Source: Maribellus sediminis
GTDB taxonomy: Bacteria > Bacteroidota > Bacteroidia > Bacteroidales > Prolixibacteraceae
DNA length: 64,000 bases
Assembly (NCBI RefSeq): GCF_011799805.1
Contig: NZ_WXUB01000003.1
Coordinates: 558,001-622,000 of the forward strand
Reading direction: 5' to 3'
Each line of letters starts with the position of its first letter. Position 1 is the stretch's first letter. The notes beneath the pieces are model-generated. The model worked only from the letters and a program-made list of their open reading frames with translations, did no database searches and was not told the DNA's origin. The position numbers and the translations under genes were made by a program. Of the stretch, positions 32,144-40,888 are shown one piece after another.

Positions 32144-35029
32144 ATGAAAAGAACAGCAAAAATATTCCTTTGCATTGTATTCCCTGTTGGCGTGGGAATA
32201 TTGCTGTATATGAATGATTCTTACAAGCAATTATGCTTTGAATGGTGTCATGCATTTCGAGGATTTTCATTCGATTTTTCACTATCTCACGCAATTTCGG
32301 TTGTAAGCTTTTCATCCCTACTGTTTATCCTACATGACATAATTTACAACTCTAGAAAAAGAAAAAATATACTTGTTAGAACCTTTAACTCTTTTGTTTA
32401 TGAGAGTTCAATTGTCTTAAAAGCGCTTATTATTTCTGCGACACTAGTTTTTTTTCTATCACTTTTTCATTTAACAAAGAATTTCCTGGTTACACCCGAA
32501 TTAAATTTGATATACATATTGTTTATACTATCAATATTAAAAATAAAGTCTGATAAAGCAGAACATAGTGAGAGCAATAATCAAAATATAGATAATGGTA
32601 CTTTCTTCTCGGAAATTGCAGTAACAACTTTTGATGATTTAGATCATGACCAAAAAAGAGTTGTTAATCAATTAAAAAACGTAATTGAAAAGTCTAATTC
32701 TGAATACATTTCCATAGCCTTAAATGGGGAATGGGGATCAGGAAAATCATCAATAACAAATGGATTTAAAAATCGATATAAAGAATATGAATTTATAGAA
32801 ATAAACTTATGGGGTACACCTTCATACAAAGATTCAATAAATGAGCTAAAAAATAAAGTTTCTGATTTTATAAAGCGTTCATTTTTGCCGATTGAAAAAA
32901 GGGAACTTGCATACTTTAATTCATTTATTTCAAATTTTGACAGGGGAATAGGAGGTGTAACGAAAGTTATCACTGGATATATTCCTTTTTCAGATTCAAA
33001 AACGACTTTAGAAGATAAAATTAAGAAGACTTTAAAGGATTCAAAAAAAAGAAAACTTGTTATTATTTTTGATGATATTGATAGATTATCTCCTAAATAC
33101 TTAAATTCTTATTTAAAACAGATAGCATTTATTTCTGGCCTAAAAAACGTTGTTTCGATAACTAATATCGACATAGATACTATTGAAAACAAACTTTATT
33201 TGAATGAGAATAATTACAAAGAACTATCTGAATCAATTAACTTCCTTGATAAGATATTCTCTATTAGGCTTAATACACCACATAATCAAAATTACATTCG
33301 TCTCTTCTTCAATAGATGTTTTGGAGAATGGAGTAAAAACTTCAGAACTATAGATTTCACAGATAAGGAGGAAGTTGTGGAAGACATCTTTTCGTTTGTT
33401 AACCGGAATCCAAATTTATTTGAAAGCTATAGAGAAGTTAAACAGGTACTAAATGATATTGGTACTTATTATTATGCATTTAATAGGAAAAAGATAAAGA
33501 TTAAAGAATATATACCCACAAAAATTATTCTCATATTATATCTCATTAAATACCAATATCCTGAGTTTTTTAAAAAACTGTGGCATTACATGAAGAGTCA
33601 CATTGATGAATTTAATCCAGTCACTACAGCCATGGTCAGAATTGACAAGAAGTCTTATGATGTACAAAATTTTGTAGATAACTGGCTATTAAGTCCAGAT
33701 GAAAAAAAAGAAGAATTGCAGGAGAAAAACGTTTTCTCTTTAAAAACCATTTATCTGAAAGAAGGTGTACTTGTACAAAAGCTTTATAATTTATTGAACC
33801 TTGCAATATTATCAGGTTTAAATAATTTAATTATTGCTGAAAAATTCATAACCAACAAAGTTCAGGAGTATGAAGTAACCTATGAAGAGATTTATGAGAT
33901 AAGAAACAAGCATTTAACTGTTGAAACAATAACAAGGATTCTGTTCTCGAATGATGAACTTAAGACAAATTTTCATCCAGTTTATTTAAGTACTAGAGCT
34001 TCATCTTTTATGGATAAAATCAAAAAAGTACAGCTATTCAATGGAAATAGATTAAATGCATTAATTGCCCTTTTCAACGTTTACTATTTTGATGAGACAT
34101 CCCTAAAAGATGAAAATTCTCTGCGCAAAACACCTCAAGAAATAGCAGAAATTTTTGATTATAGTCATGAAAATAAGGATGAATTAAATCGAATTCAGGT
34201 TGAAAATTTTGATTATGATGCCTTTTTTGATTTATGGGGGAATGTAATAAGCACTTATGGATCAAATGAATTGTTTGCAATAATAAAAAGGTCAGATGGG
34301 ACTCCTAATTTATTGGGAATTCTTATGTCTCCTCGATATATTAATCATCTTATTGAAATAGGTTCTGTATATTACCCTAGGAGAAATAAAATAGATGAAG
34401 AAGGTATTTGGAATAAGGAAAAACTTATTCTTAATGCAATTATTAACCATGATTTTAAAACACGAAGTTTTTTAAATCACCTCCTTTTACTACATTTTTA
34501 TAAACACCATCCATTGTTTGCTGACTTAGCAGACAAGCATAATAACCTCAATTCAGAAAAACTGTTCGAAAGATTTCAGAAGTCAAAATATGATTCTGAA
34601 ATGCTTAATATCTTATCAGATAAGCTTTTCGGAGATCTGAATGAAATGGGTTTTTATAATATGATTGAAAAATATAGATATATAGGTGGATTCCATCCTT
34701 TCAGGTTGATGACGGACTTAATATATTTAAACATACTTGCAAAAAATGACGCCCTACTGTTCAAACATAAACTAAAGAACTTCGAGGATCTCCTTAATAA
34801 AGTATTAGAAACATTTGATGTAAGAGAAACAGCAATGTTAATTAGCATGATAATTAGTGCAATTAACCTGAGAATGAGTAACAATACTTTCAGTACTGAG
34901 CAGGTTACTCTTATTAAAGCTATAATACCAAATTTTTATAGAAATGACTCCATTGCAATATCTATGGAAGAATTGGAAACTGAGTTGAATACTATCAAAA
35001 GTAAATTAACGAACGGTCGATCTAAATAA
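32144..35029 (+). CDS. KAP-family P-loop NTPase, membrane-anchored
   Basis: 961 aa. About four membrane helices lie in the first 135 residues (roughly 6-23, 47-68, 90-110 and 119-134), followed by a KAP NTPase domain with Walker A GEWGSGKSS (about 195-203) and Walker B KLVIIFDDIDRLSP (about 303-316). Inserted transmembrane segments and this Walker B are characteristic of KAP NTPases, which include the F-plasmid phage-exclusion protein PifA. The long C-terminal part (about 470-961) is helical and unrecognised, and may be the sensor. Fourth gene of the cargo run; the zinc-ribbon nuclease follows 26 bases later. Confidence 0.85.
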   Translation: MKRTAKIFLCIVFPVGVGILLYMNDSYKQLCFEWCHAFRGFSFDFSLSHAISVVSFSSLLFILHDIIYNSRKRKNILVRTFNSFVYESSIVLKALIISATLVFFLSLFHLTKNFLVTPELNLIYILFILSILKIKSDKAEHSESNNQNIDNGTFFSEIAVTTFDDLDHDQKRVVNQLKNVIEKSNSEYISIALNGEWGSGKSSITNGFKNRYKEYEFIEINLWGTPSYKDSINELKNKVSDFIKRSFLPIEKRELAYFNSFISNFDRGIGGVTKVITGYIPFSDSKTTLEDKIKKTLKDSKKRKLVIIFDDIDRLSPKYLNSYLKQIAFISGLKNVVSITNIDIDTIENKLYLNENNYKELSESINFLDKIFSIRLNTPHNQNYIRLFFNRCFGEWSKNFRTIDFTDKEEVVEDIFSFVNRNPNLFESYREVKQVLNDIGTYYYAFNRKKIKIKEYIPTKIILILYLIKYQYPEFFKKLWHYMKSHIDEFNPVTTAMVRIDKKSYDVQNFVDNWLLSPDEKKEELQEKNVFSLKTIYLKEGVLVQKLYNLLNLAILSGLNNLIIAEKFITNKVQEYEVTYEEIYEIRNKHLTVETITRILFSNDELKTNFHPVYLSTRASSFMDKIKKVQLFNGNRLNALIALFNVYYFDETSLKDENSLRKTPQEIAEIFDYSHENKDELNRIQVENFDYDAFFDLWGNVISTYGSNELFAIIKRSDGTPNLLGILMSPRYINHLIEIGSVYYPRRNKIDEEGIWNKEKLILNAIINHDFKTRSFLNHLLLLHFYKHHPLFADLADKHNNLNSEKLFERFQKSKYDSEMLNILSDKLFGDLNEMGFYNMIEKYRYIGGFHPFRLMTDLIYLNILAKNDALLFKHKLKNFEDLLNKVLETFDVRETAMLISMIISAINLRMSNNTFSTEQVTLIKAIIPNFYRNDSIAISMEELETELNTIKSKLTNGRSK

Positions 35030-35055
35030 AATTCAGGAAACATTTAATAAAAATC

Positions 35056-35688
35056 ATGGCAGAATGCATCAAATGCGGTGAATACACCAAATACAATGGA
35101 GGCCTATGCTTCAAATGTTATAAGAACCATGAAAATGGTTCTTATAGCAAGGAAGAATTGGCAGTAGAAAATATTAAATCAGAAGAACCTCAAGTAGGAC
35201 TAACGGAAAGAGACAGGAGCTACCGGTACAACATGATAAAAGGTAGGATTGCAGAAACTCTCATACAGGAACTGTTTTTAAGCCTTAATTATAACGTTTT
35301 TCGGTACGGTATGGAAAATACCATTCCCGGAATAATGGAACTGCTAAAAGGTGTCCGATCCGATGTTGCATCACATATAAGGCGAATGCCGGATTTTGTT
35401 ATTCAAGATCCCAAAACAAAAGGAGTATATTTTGTCGAAGTTAAATTTCGGGCAAGTGAAAAATTTTCTCTATCCGATCTTGAAAATGATTATCCCTATG
35501 AGAATGCATATTTTATCATTGTTTCCAAGAAGCATATTAAATGTATTACATTTCAGGAACTTGCCGATGGAAGAGAAATTACCCCAACCTCTAGAAATTA
35601 TCTTGGAAGTCGAAAAGAATTTGATTTGGACAAGGAAGTAATTATCGACTTCTGTGCCTTTGCAGTTCAGTTTTTTGAGAATGTGTAA
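35056..35688 (+). CDS. Zinc-ribbon protein with PD-(D/E)xK nuclease domain
   Basis: 210 aa. An N-terminal zinc ribbon (CIKCGEYTKYNGGLCFKC, residues 4-21) precedes a restriction-endonuclease-like fold: GRIAETLIQELF (conserved Glu), MPDFVIQD (Asp) and GVYFVEVKFR (the ExK). All three catalytic positions are present, so it is probably an active DNA nuclease or nickase. The 26-base gap to the KAP gene suggests the nuclease is the effector of the NTPase module. No close family name can be given. Confidence 0.75.
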   Translation: MAECIKCGEYTKYNGGLCFKCYKNHENGSYSKEELAVENIKSEEPQVGLTERDRSYRYNMIKGRIAETLIQELFLSLNYNVFRYGMENTIPGIMELLKGVRSDVASHIRRMPDFVIQDPKTKGVYFVEVKFRASEKFSLSDLENDYPYENAYFIIVSKKHIKCITFQELADGREITPTSRNYLGSRKEFDLDKEVIIDFCAFAVQFFENV

Positions 35689-35741
35689 AGTAATGATAAT
35701 TCGAGATTTTAATATAAAATACTGTTTAAAATTGTGATGTT

Positions 35742-36935
35742 ATGAATGAATACGAATACAGCGTACGGACAAAATATTCTGCTGAATTACCATTAATAAA
35801 CTCAAATAATGATACTCCAGTGTGGAATATAAGTGATACTTTGGTTTCACTTTTCAGTTTATATTATAAACAAATCTTAATACAAGATATAGTCAGATTG
35901 CTTAATAAGGGAATAGACCCACAGAATATCGTTATTTTTAATTCGGAATTTAATCCAAGAAAAGCTTCCTATGATGCGAAAATATTACTGCATTCAGAAA
36001 GTTCATTATCGCCAGATACCATCACTCTTATTTATGAATTTGGATTACCATATTCTATGTTTCCTTCTAAGAAATTTAGTGAGTTAAATATTCTATTTCG
36101 TTTTTTTGATTCAATAAATAAAGATTTGGACTCAACCTTAAAACTAAAAACGAGAAAGTTAAGGACAGCTTATAGAAATTATTCTGCCTCTCAAGATTTG
36201 ATTGATGGTATAAATTATCTTGTGACTGCTACAGAAGAATTAATCAATAATCTTAAAGACAAAAAAGTACAAGAATATTTAACAGAAAGATTATCCCGAA
36301 AGTATAATTATTACAATCATGAATATCATGATCTCATTAAGAATTTACACACTTTTAGAAATAAAAATTATTCTCTTCTAAAAGGCTTAATTTCAAAAAC
36401 TGAGCTCGTAAAAGAGGATTTATACATTGATTATTACAATCCTTTCTTTTCAAAGTTATACGTGCGATGGACTCCGCTAGTCGCTTACTACAACCCAGAA
36501 TTGAACTCTCTTGAATTCTTATCAAACGATGTTTTTAAAGAATATAAGAACCCATATTTTTTTGATGTAAAGAGTGTCGTTCATAATAGTCCATTGAGTG
36601 CAGGGATAATTGGATCATGGGCGTCAATTTTAAGTTTAGCATGGACAATGTATAATGAGACGAGGGGAAAGTATGGTAGTAAATTTTCAGACCTTATTGA
36701 TCTTTCAGAATTACCGGCACAATCAAAAAAAGAGACAAAAAAGATAATTCGGGAAATTGAGGAATATAATGGCCTCACATCCTTTATTAAAATGTCAATA
36801 CCTTCATTATTTATAAAAGATGAATTATTAACCGTTCATGAGGAATTATTAGTAATATGTGGCAAAGCATTAAAATCAATGGGATTTTCTCTTTCAACAA
36901 AATCTAAGGTCAAAATATTTGTTTGTAAAAATTAA
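35742..36935 (+). CDS. Unknown 397-aa protein of the island
   Basis: 397 aa, soluble, with many Tyr, Asn and Lys; no signal peptide or P-loop. Helical segments around residues 150-225 could form coiled coil, and a Gly-Ser patch (SAGIIGSWASILSLAW, about 285-305) is the only hydrophobic stretch and is too weak for a membrane helix. I do not recognise any domain. It follows the zinc-ribbon nuclease by 53 bases and precedes the first PLD-like gene by 54, so it is probably in the same transcript. Confidence 0.6.
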   Translation: MNEYEYSVRTKYSAELPLINSNNDTPVWNISDTLVSLFSLYYKQILIQDIVRLLNKGIDPQNIVIFNSEFNPRKASYDAKILLHSESSLSPDTITLIYEFGLPYSMFPSKKFSELNILFRFFDSINKDLDSTLKLKTRKLRTAYRNYSASQDLIDGINYLVTATEELINNLKDKKVQEYLTERLSRKYNYYNHEYHDLIKNLHTFRNKNYSLLKGLISKTELVKEDLYIDYYNPFFSKLYVRWTPLVAYYNPELNSLEFLSNDVFKEYKNPYFFDVKSVVHNSPLSAGIIGSWASILSLAWTMYNETRGKYGSKFSDLIDLSELPAQSKKETKKIIREIEEYNGLTSFIKMSIPSLFIKDELLTVHEELLVICGKALKSMGFSLSTKSKVKIFVCKN

Positions 36936-36989
36936 GTTCTAGCTGAATCATATCAAAATTCCAAAAGAGATTAAGCAATAAATTCTATT

Positions 36990-37682
36990 ATGCAAATTTT
37001 AGGAACAACAGAAACATCTTATAATATTGAGCGATTGATTAGAAATGCAGAGGAAATTTTGCTAATAATTTCTCCATATCTTCGAATTACAAAACGTCTT
37101 AAGGTAGAATTAGAAGATGCTTTTGAAAGATGCAAAGAGAATATAATTGTATACCGTGAAAACCAGCTACCAACTACTGAATTTAAGTGGCTTAAAACAT
37201 TTCCAAAGCTAAATCTAATTCCGGTTGAAAACTTACATGCAAAATGTTACTTAAATGAATCAGAGGCGATTATCACATCAATGAATCTATATGAGTACTC
37301 TCAAATAAACAATCATGAGCTAGGTGTTCATATCACGGCATTGGAAGAGAGTGAAAATTTTTTAGATGTCATTGAAAAAATTGAGTTGATACTCCGAACG
37401 AAATCCGTTAAGATTGATTTTTCGCCACTGACAAATAGATATGGAAAATTCTCAATGGGCGATTTAGTGGTTAAATTAAACTCAAAGTTCAACTTCAAGG
37501 TGCCAAGAACAGGTCTTGATTCTAATTATCGTTATTTATGCCAGGAGGCAAAAGCAATAATGAAGTTTCAAAGTGAAGAATTATATCAGGATGGAACAAG
37601 TATTTTGAGATCAACGAATTTAGGGAAAGTACGATTTGATATTCTTTATAAAGATTTAAGTAAACTGGGTATACAAAAATAG
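36990..37682 (+). CDS. PLD-like nuclease family protein 1
   Basis: 230 aa. N-terminal half: a single phospholipase D-type domain with ISPYLRITKRL and the catalytic block LHAKCYLNESEAIITSMNL, where H-x-K and the downstream N are kept and Glu stands in for the usual Asp of the HKD motif. One HKD half per chain means it would act as a dimer. The C-terminal 90 residues are specific. Such proteins in defence islands cut DNA or RNA; the substrate here is unknown. A related gene follows after a 381-base gap holding a large inverted repeat. Confidence 0.75.
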   Translation: MQILGTTETSYNIERLIRNAEEILLIISPYLRITKRLKVELEDAFERCKENIIVYRENQLPTTEFKWLKTFPKLNLIPVENLHAKCYLNESEAIITSMNLYEYSQINNHELGVHITALEESENFLDVIEKIELILRTKSVKIDFSPLTNRYGKFSMGDLVVKLNSKFNFKVPRTGLDSNYRYLCQEAKAIMKFQSEELYQDGTSILRSTNLGKVRFDILYKDLSKLGIQK

Positions 37683-37781
37683 AGTAGATTATGAACCGGT
37701 TTTTCTTTTCCTAAATCGTAAACACCTTTCTTTTAAATATAAAGTTGTGTGCAAAAGGAAACGGAATAAATAATGATTGGA

Positions 37782-37895
37782 AAAATTGGATGTGTTGATG
37801 CGTGTTTTTCAAATACTTTTAATCGTAGTTTACGAAGATTAAGTGTATTTGAAAAACGGACTGCAGGGCAGGCAACGATCAACTCTTCCAATTTT
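37782..37895. repeat. Large nested inverted repeat between the two PLD-like genes
   Basis: Inner arms 37804-37824 and 37837-37857 match at 19 of 21 positions around a 12-base loop (GTTTTTCAAATAC is mirrored by GTATTTGAAAAAC). An outer pair, 37782-37799 and 37878-37895, pairs AAAATTGGATGTGTTGAT with ATCAACTCTTCCAATTTT with few mismatches. The structure spans over 110 bases and has no poly-T tail. It is too long for a simple terminator and could be a structured RNA or a recombination/insertion relic. Confidence 0.6.
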
Positions 37896-37906
37896 GGAAT
37901 GAATGG

Positions 37907-37976
37907 CTTTATGCCGTAGTCTTTTGTGCACTGCTTTATATTTGGAAATCTTTGTTGGAGATTTGGGAAATAATAT
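37907..37976 (+). repeat. Duplicated leader sequence, copy 1
   Basis: About 70 bases upstream of the second PLD-like gene that align with 38970-39040, upstream of the CoiA-like gene. Shared blocks include AGTCTTTTG, ACTG, GGAAATCT/GGAGATCT and GGAAAT...AATAT. Two copies each preceding a gene suggest duplication of a gene plus its upstream region, or a shared regulatory site. Confidence 0.4.
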
Positions 37977-38063
37977 ATAAACCTTTAAACGTAAACATTT
38001 GGTTTTGTAAATAAAGAAACAAGGTTACATGTGACTCAATACTTTAGCAACAATTAGAAAAAA

Positions 38064-38921
38064 ATGAAAATAGTACCGCCACATAAAATTAGTACTGAGA
38101 TTATTGATATCATCTACGAAGCAAAGGAGTTTGTAATACTTGTTTCTCCCTACGTAAATTTATCAAATTGGGATAGACTGTCTATAGAAATAAGAAATGC
38201 AATTAAGCGCAATGTCCGGATCGATGTTTTTGTTCGAAACGAACCTGAGAATTCAAAAAGCTGGGAACAGCTTAATCAAATAGGTGTAAAGGCTAGATTG
38301 GTTACGAACTTACACGCAAAGTTCTATTTTAATGAAAAATCTGGACTAATATCATCAATGAACCTGTTGAGTTCATCCAATAATAATTCTATTGAGATTG
38401 GAACAAAACTATCTGATGAAAAGGAGCTAAATGAATTGAAAAAGTTTGTGAAAGACTTCATTATTATAAATGAAACTACAGTACAACCAAGTAAAGAGGA
38501 TTTATATCTATCTAAAGAAAAGTTTACTGTAGCACTTCAAAACTTCCTTAATTATAACTTAAATAGTCCTACAAGAATATTTTTCAAACAAGGTACATTT
38601 CATATAAATACATTGAATAATCAATTTTTTCTTAACATAGACAAAACGGATAATTTAATCGAACTTACTGCAATCGTTTCAGAAAAAGAGGCAGAATATT
38701 TTAAGGTTAATGAATCAAATTATTTTAAATCAAATTATTTCCATGTTGAATTGCATGAAGGGAAAGGCAACTCTTACAATACAATTGTAGCATACTCAAA
38801 GAAACTATTATCAAACTCATTTTTGGACAATCTAAGAGTAAACGAGAAAAAAGAATTGATATACCAGATATCAGAATATTTGTCAACTATTAAAAAACTA
38901 AAAGATTTTAGTCATCAATAG
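38064..38921 (+). CDS. PLD-like nuclease family protein 2
   Basis: 285 aa, paralogue of the 36990 gene: LVSPYVNLSNWDRL and LHAKFYFNEKSGLISSMNL correspond to the same two blocks, again with H-x-K and N kept and Glu in the Asp place. The C-terminal region differs (about residues 160-285), so the pair probably recognise different partners. It starts 381 bases after the first copy, with an inverted repeat and a duplicated leader between them, and is followed by a CoiA-like gene behind a second copy of that leader. Confidence 0.75.
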   Translation: MKIVPPHKISTEIIDIIYEAKEFVILVSPYVNLSNWDRLSIEIRNAIKRNVRIDVFVRNEPENSKSWEQLNQIGVKARLVTNLHAKFYFNEKSGLISSMNLLSSSNNNSIEIGTKLSDEKELNELKKFVKDFIIINETTVQPSKEDLYLSKEKFTVALQNFLNYNLNSPTRIFFKQGTFHINTLNNQFFLNIDKTDNLIELTAIVSEKEAEYFKVNESNYFKSNYFHVELHEGKGNSYNTIVAYSKKLLSNSFLDNLRVNEKKELIYQISEYLSTIKKLKDFSHQ

Positions 38922-38969
38922 ATGTTCTCCGAATTACATGGTCGTATGCGATATCATTTGGTAATGAAA

Positions 38970-39040
38970 ACTTTACGCTGAAGTCTTTTGCATACTGATT
39001 TAAATATGGAGATCTATGGTGAACAATTAGGAAATTAATA
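38970..39040 (+). repeat. Duplicated leader sequence, copy 2
   Basis: Related to 37907-37976 (see there). This copy ends 16 bases before the ATG of the CoiA-like gene, so any ribosome-binding or operator function would have to lie close to the start. Confidence 0.4.
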
Positions 39041-39056
39041 TTCATAGTCTTACAAA

Positions 39057-39854
39057 ATGAAATATGCATTAGTTAGTGGGAAAAAAACCGAAGCTACTAA
39101 AGGATCTAAAGGAATCTGTCCTAATTGTGGTTCAGAATTAACTGCTAGATGTGGGCCGATTAGAATAAATCATTGGACGCATACTAAAAGTAGTAATTGT
39201 GACATTTGGTGGGAAAACGAAAAAGAATGGCATCGGGCATGGAAAAATTATTATCCGGATGAATGGCAAGAAATCATAATACCTGATGTAGAAACTGGAG
39301 AAAAACACATTGCAGATGTTCGTACGAATCATGGCCTTGTAATTGAATTCCAACATTCTCATATTGATCCAGAAGAACGTAATTCACGCGAATCCTTCTA
39401 TAAAAACATGGTATGGATTGTTGATGGAACAAGGCTAAAAAGAGATTATCTCCGATTTCTTAAAGGGCAAAACAATTTTCGCAGAACAAATAAACAAGGA
39501 TTTTTTATAGTTGACTTTCCAGATGAATGTTTCCCCTCTTCCTGGATTGGAAGTAAAGTCCCAGTTCTATTTGATTTTCGAGGTCTGGAATCAATAGAAA
39601 ATTTAAATGATCTAAGAAATTATCTTTATTGTTTGTTTCCAAATCAAAATAATACAGAGGCCATTGTTGCATTCGTCTCACATGATTCGTTCATAAAAAA
39701 TACAATTAATGGAGACTGGTTTAAAAAACCTCAAGAGCCACAAAAACAGGTCAGTAAAACGACGATACAGAACAAAACTAACATAAGAAGAAGAGAGTCC
39801 TCGCATTATTATGATCCCCAAAAAGGACGATATGTAAAAAAGAGGCGTTTCTGA
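39057..39854 (+). CDS. CoiA-like nuclease domain protein
   Basis: 265 aa. An N-terminal zinc-binding segment (CPNCGSELTARCGP, about residues 21-34) is followed by a CoiA-like domain: HWTHTKSSNCDIWWENEKEWH, then IADVRTNHGLVIEFQHSHI, where the Asp and the E-x-Q of a PD-(D/E)xK-type active site are visible. CoiA relatives occur in competence loci and in mobile-element defence clusters. The C-terminal 60 residues are basic and low-complexity. Last plus-strand gene of the cargo run, convergent with the Gly-rich protein gene. Confidence 0.75.
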   Translation: MKYALVSGKKTEATKGSKGICPNCGSELTARCGPIRINHWTHTKSSNCDIWWENEKEWHRAWKNYYPDEWQEIIIPDVETGEKHIADVRTNHGLVIEFQHSHIDPEERNSRESFYKNMVWIVDGTRLKRDYLRFLKGQNNFRRTNKQGFFIVDFPDECFPSSWIGSKVPVLFDFRGLESIENLNDLRNYLYCLFPNQNNTEAIVAFVSHDSFIKNTINGDWFKKPQEPQKQVSKTTIQNKTNIRRRESSHYYDPQKGRYVKKRRF

Positions 39855-39911
39855 AAAATATCTAATATAACGCCGACGGGAATACCGTACATTGAAGAAA
39901 TGATATTAGTA

Positions 39912-40706
39912 CTAGTTATATTTTAACCATTCTGCTTGAGATAAACTATAAGAAGAACCATCGGCACCATTTGAGCCATCATTCCCTGCATTACCTCCGT
40001 TTCCTCCTTTTTGTTTTGTTAAACCACATTTAGCGCTATTGCCTCCTTGACCACCACTTCCTCTTAATCCTCTACTGCCACCTTGACCACCATTTGCGAT
40101 CCATTTTATATCAGTTCCTAATTCTGCCCCGTCTTTTCTCTTTATCTCATTAAACGAAATCAGAACCTTACCTGCATTTCCTCCACGTCCACCATTTCCA
40201 CCGTTTCCACCATTTCCACCTGCACCACCACTATGTCCATCACAAGAACCGTTTGATCCCTTTCCGCCTCCTTCTCCATTTCCTCCATTTCCTCCATTTC
40301 CTCCAGAAGTATTAAATAACACACTTCCAAATTCAAACACAGAAGTCGATAAAGTAAAGTTATAACCTCTTCCTCCAGGACTGCCATTTTCTCCACTTCT
40401 TCCATTTGCTCCAGGTCCATGACCATGTTTACGCCTTGACTGAGAACCGGTATAATTGGTCCCTAAAGATCCATCTTCTCCAATACCAAGTATTTTAACG
40501 TTTTCTCCAATAATGAAACGTCCAACTATCAGATTAACATCAGTTTTAAGTATCAGGGTAGAATTCGTTTCTAATATAAGAGTATCTAAAGCTGTTGGAA
40601 CATTATTATCGTTCCATATGACTGTTTGATTCCTTTTTACTCTAATATTTTGAGATGTTGATGTGAATGTAATTGCAAGGAGAATAAAAAAAACTATGGA
40701 TTTCAT
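39912..40706 (-). CDS. Secreted Gly/Asn-rich (collagen-like) protein
   Basis: 264 aa with a signal peptide (MKSIVFFILLAITFTSTSQN). Residues about 20-85 are beta-rich (ILETNSTLILKTDVNLIVGR). Most of the rest is Gly-Asn-Gly and Gly-x-Gly repeats (GGNGGNGGNGEGGGKG and similar) broken by a strand segment at about 165-190. It resembles surface or adhesive Gly-rich proteins of Bacteroidota. It is the only cargo gene on the minus strand and sits at the right end of the element, so it may have a promoter and role unrelated to defence. Confidence 0.65.
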   Translation of the reverse strand: MKSIVFFILLAITFTSTSQNIRVKRNQTVIWNDNNVPTALDTLILETNSTLILKTDVNLIVGRFIIGENVKILGIGEDGSLGTNYTGSQSRRKHGHGPGANGRSGENGSPGGRGYNFTLSTSVFEFGSVLFNTSGGNGGNGGNGEGGGKGSNGSCDGHSGGAGGNGGNGGNGGRGGNAGKVLISFNEIKRKDGAELGTDIKWIANGGQGGSRGLRGSGGQGGNSAKCGLTKQKGGNGGNAGNDGSNGADGSSYSLSQAEWLKYN

Positions 40707-40810
40707 ATTTGTGGGAATTTAGTATTTGGTATATAAACCTAACTCCCTTCATATTGTTCAATGGAATAAATAATTGTGCATGTGATTTTGTTATTATTTT
40801 ATCAAAAATA

Positions 40811-40833
40811 TTTGACACCAAAATTGACACCAC
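40811..40833 (+). repeat. Right presumed integrase arm site
   Basis: Same 23-bp sequence as 25876-25898 with one mismatch, in the same orientation, 56 bases inside the right attachment core. Confidence 0.55.
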
Positions 40834-40841
40834 CAAAAATA

Positions 40842-40877
40842 AAATGCCCTGTAAAAATTTGATTTACAGAGCATTTA
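40842..40877 (-). terminator. tRNA-Arg terminator carried by the element
   Basis: On the minus strand AAATGCTCTGTAAA and TTTACAGGGCATTT form a long stem followed by T-rich sequence, 13 bases behind the tRNA 3' end. It lies inside the element and replaces the original terminator displaced to 25693-25725. Confidence 0.6.
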
Positions 40878-40888
40878 TTTATCTAATT

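Noticed and set aside
37683-38063. Retron or CRISPR in the gap with the large inverted repeat
   Set aside because: No reverse transcriptase, no regularly spaced direct repeats and no cas genes; the structure is one nested inverted repeat.
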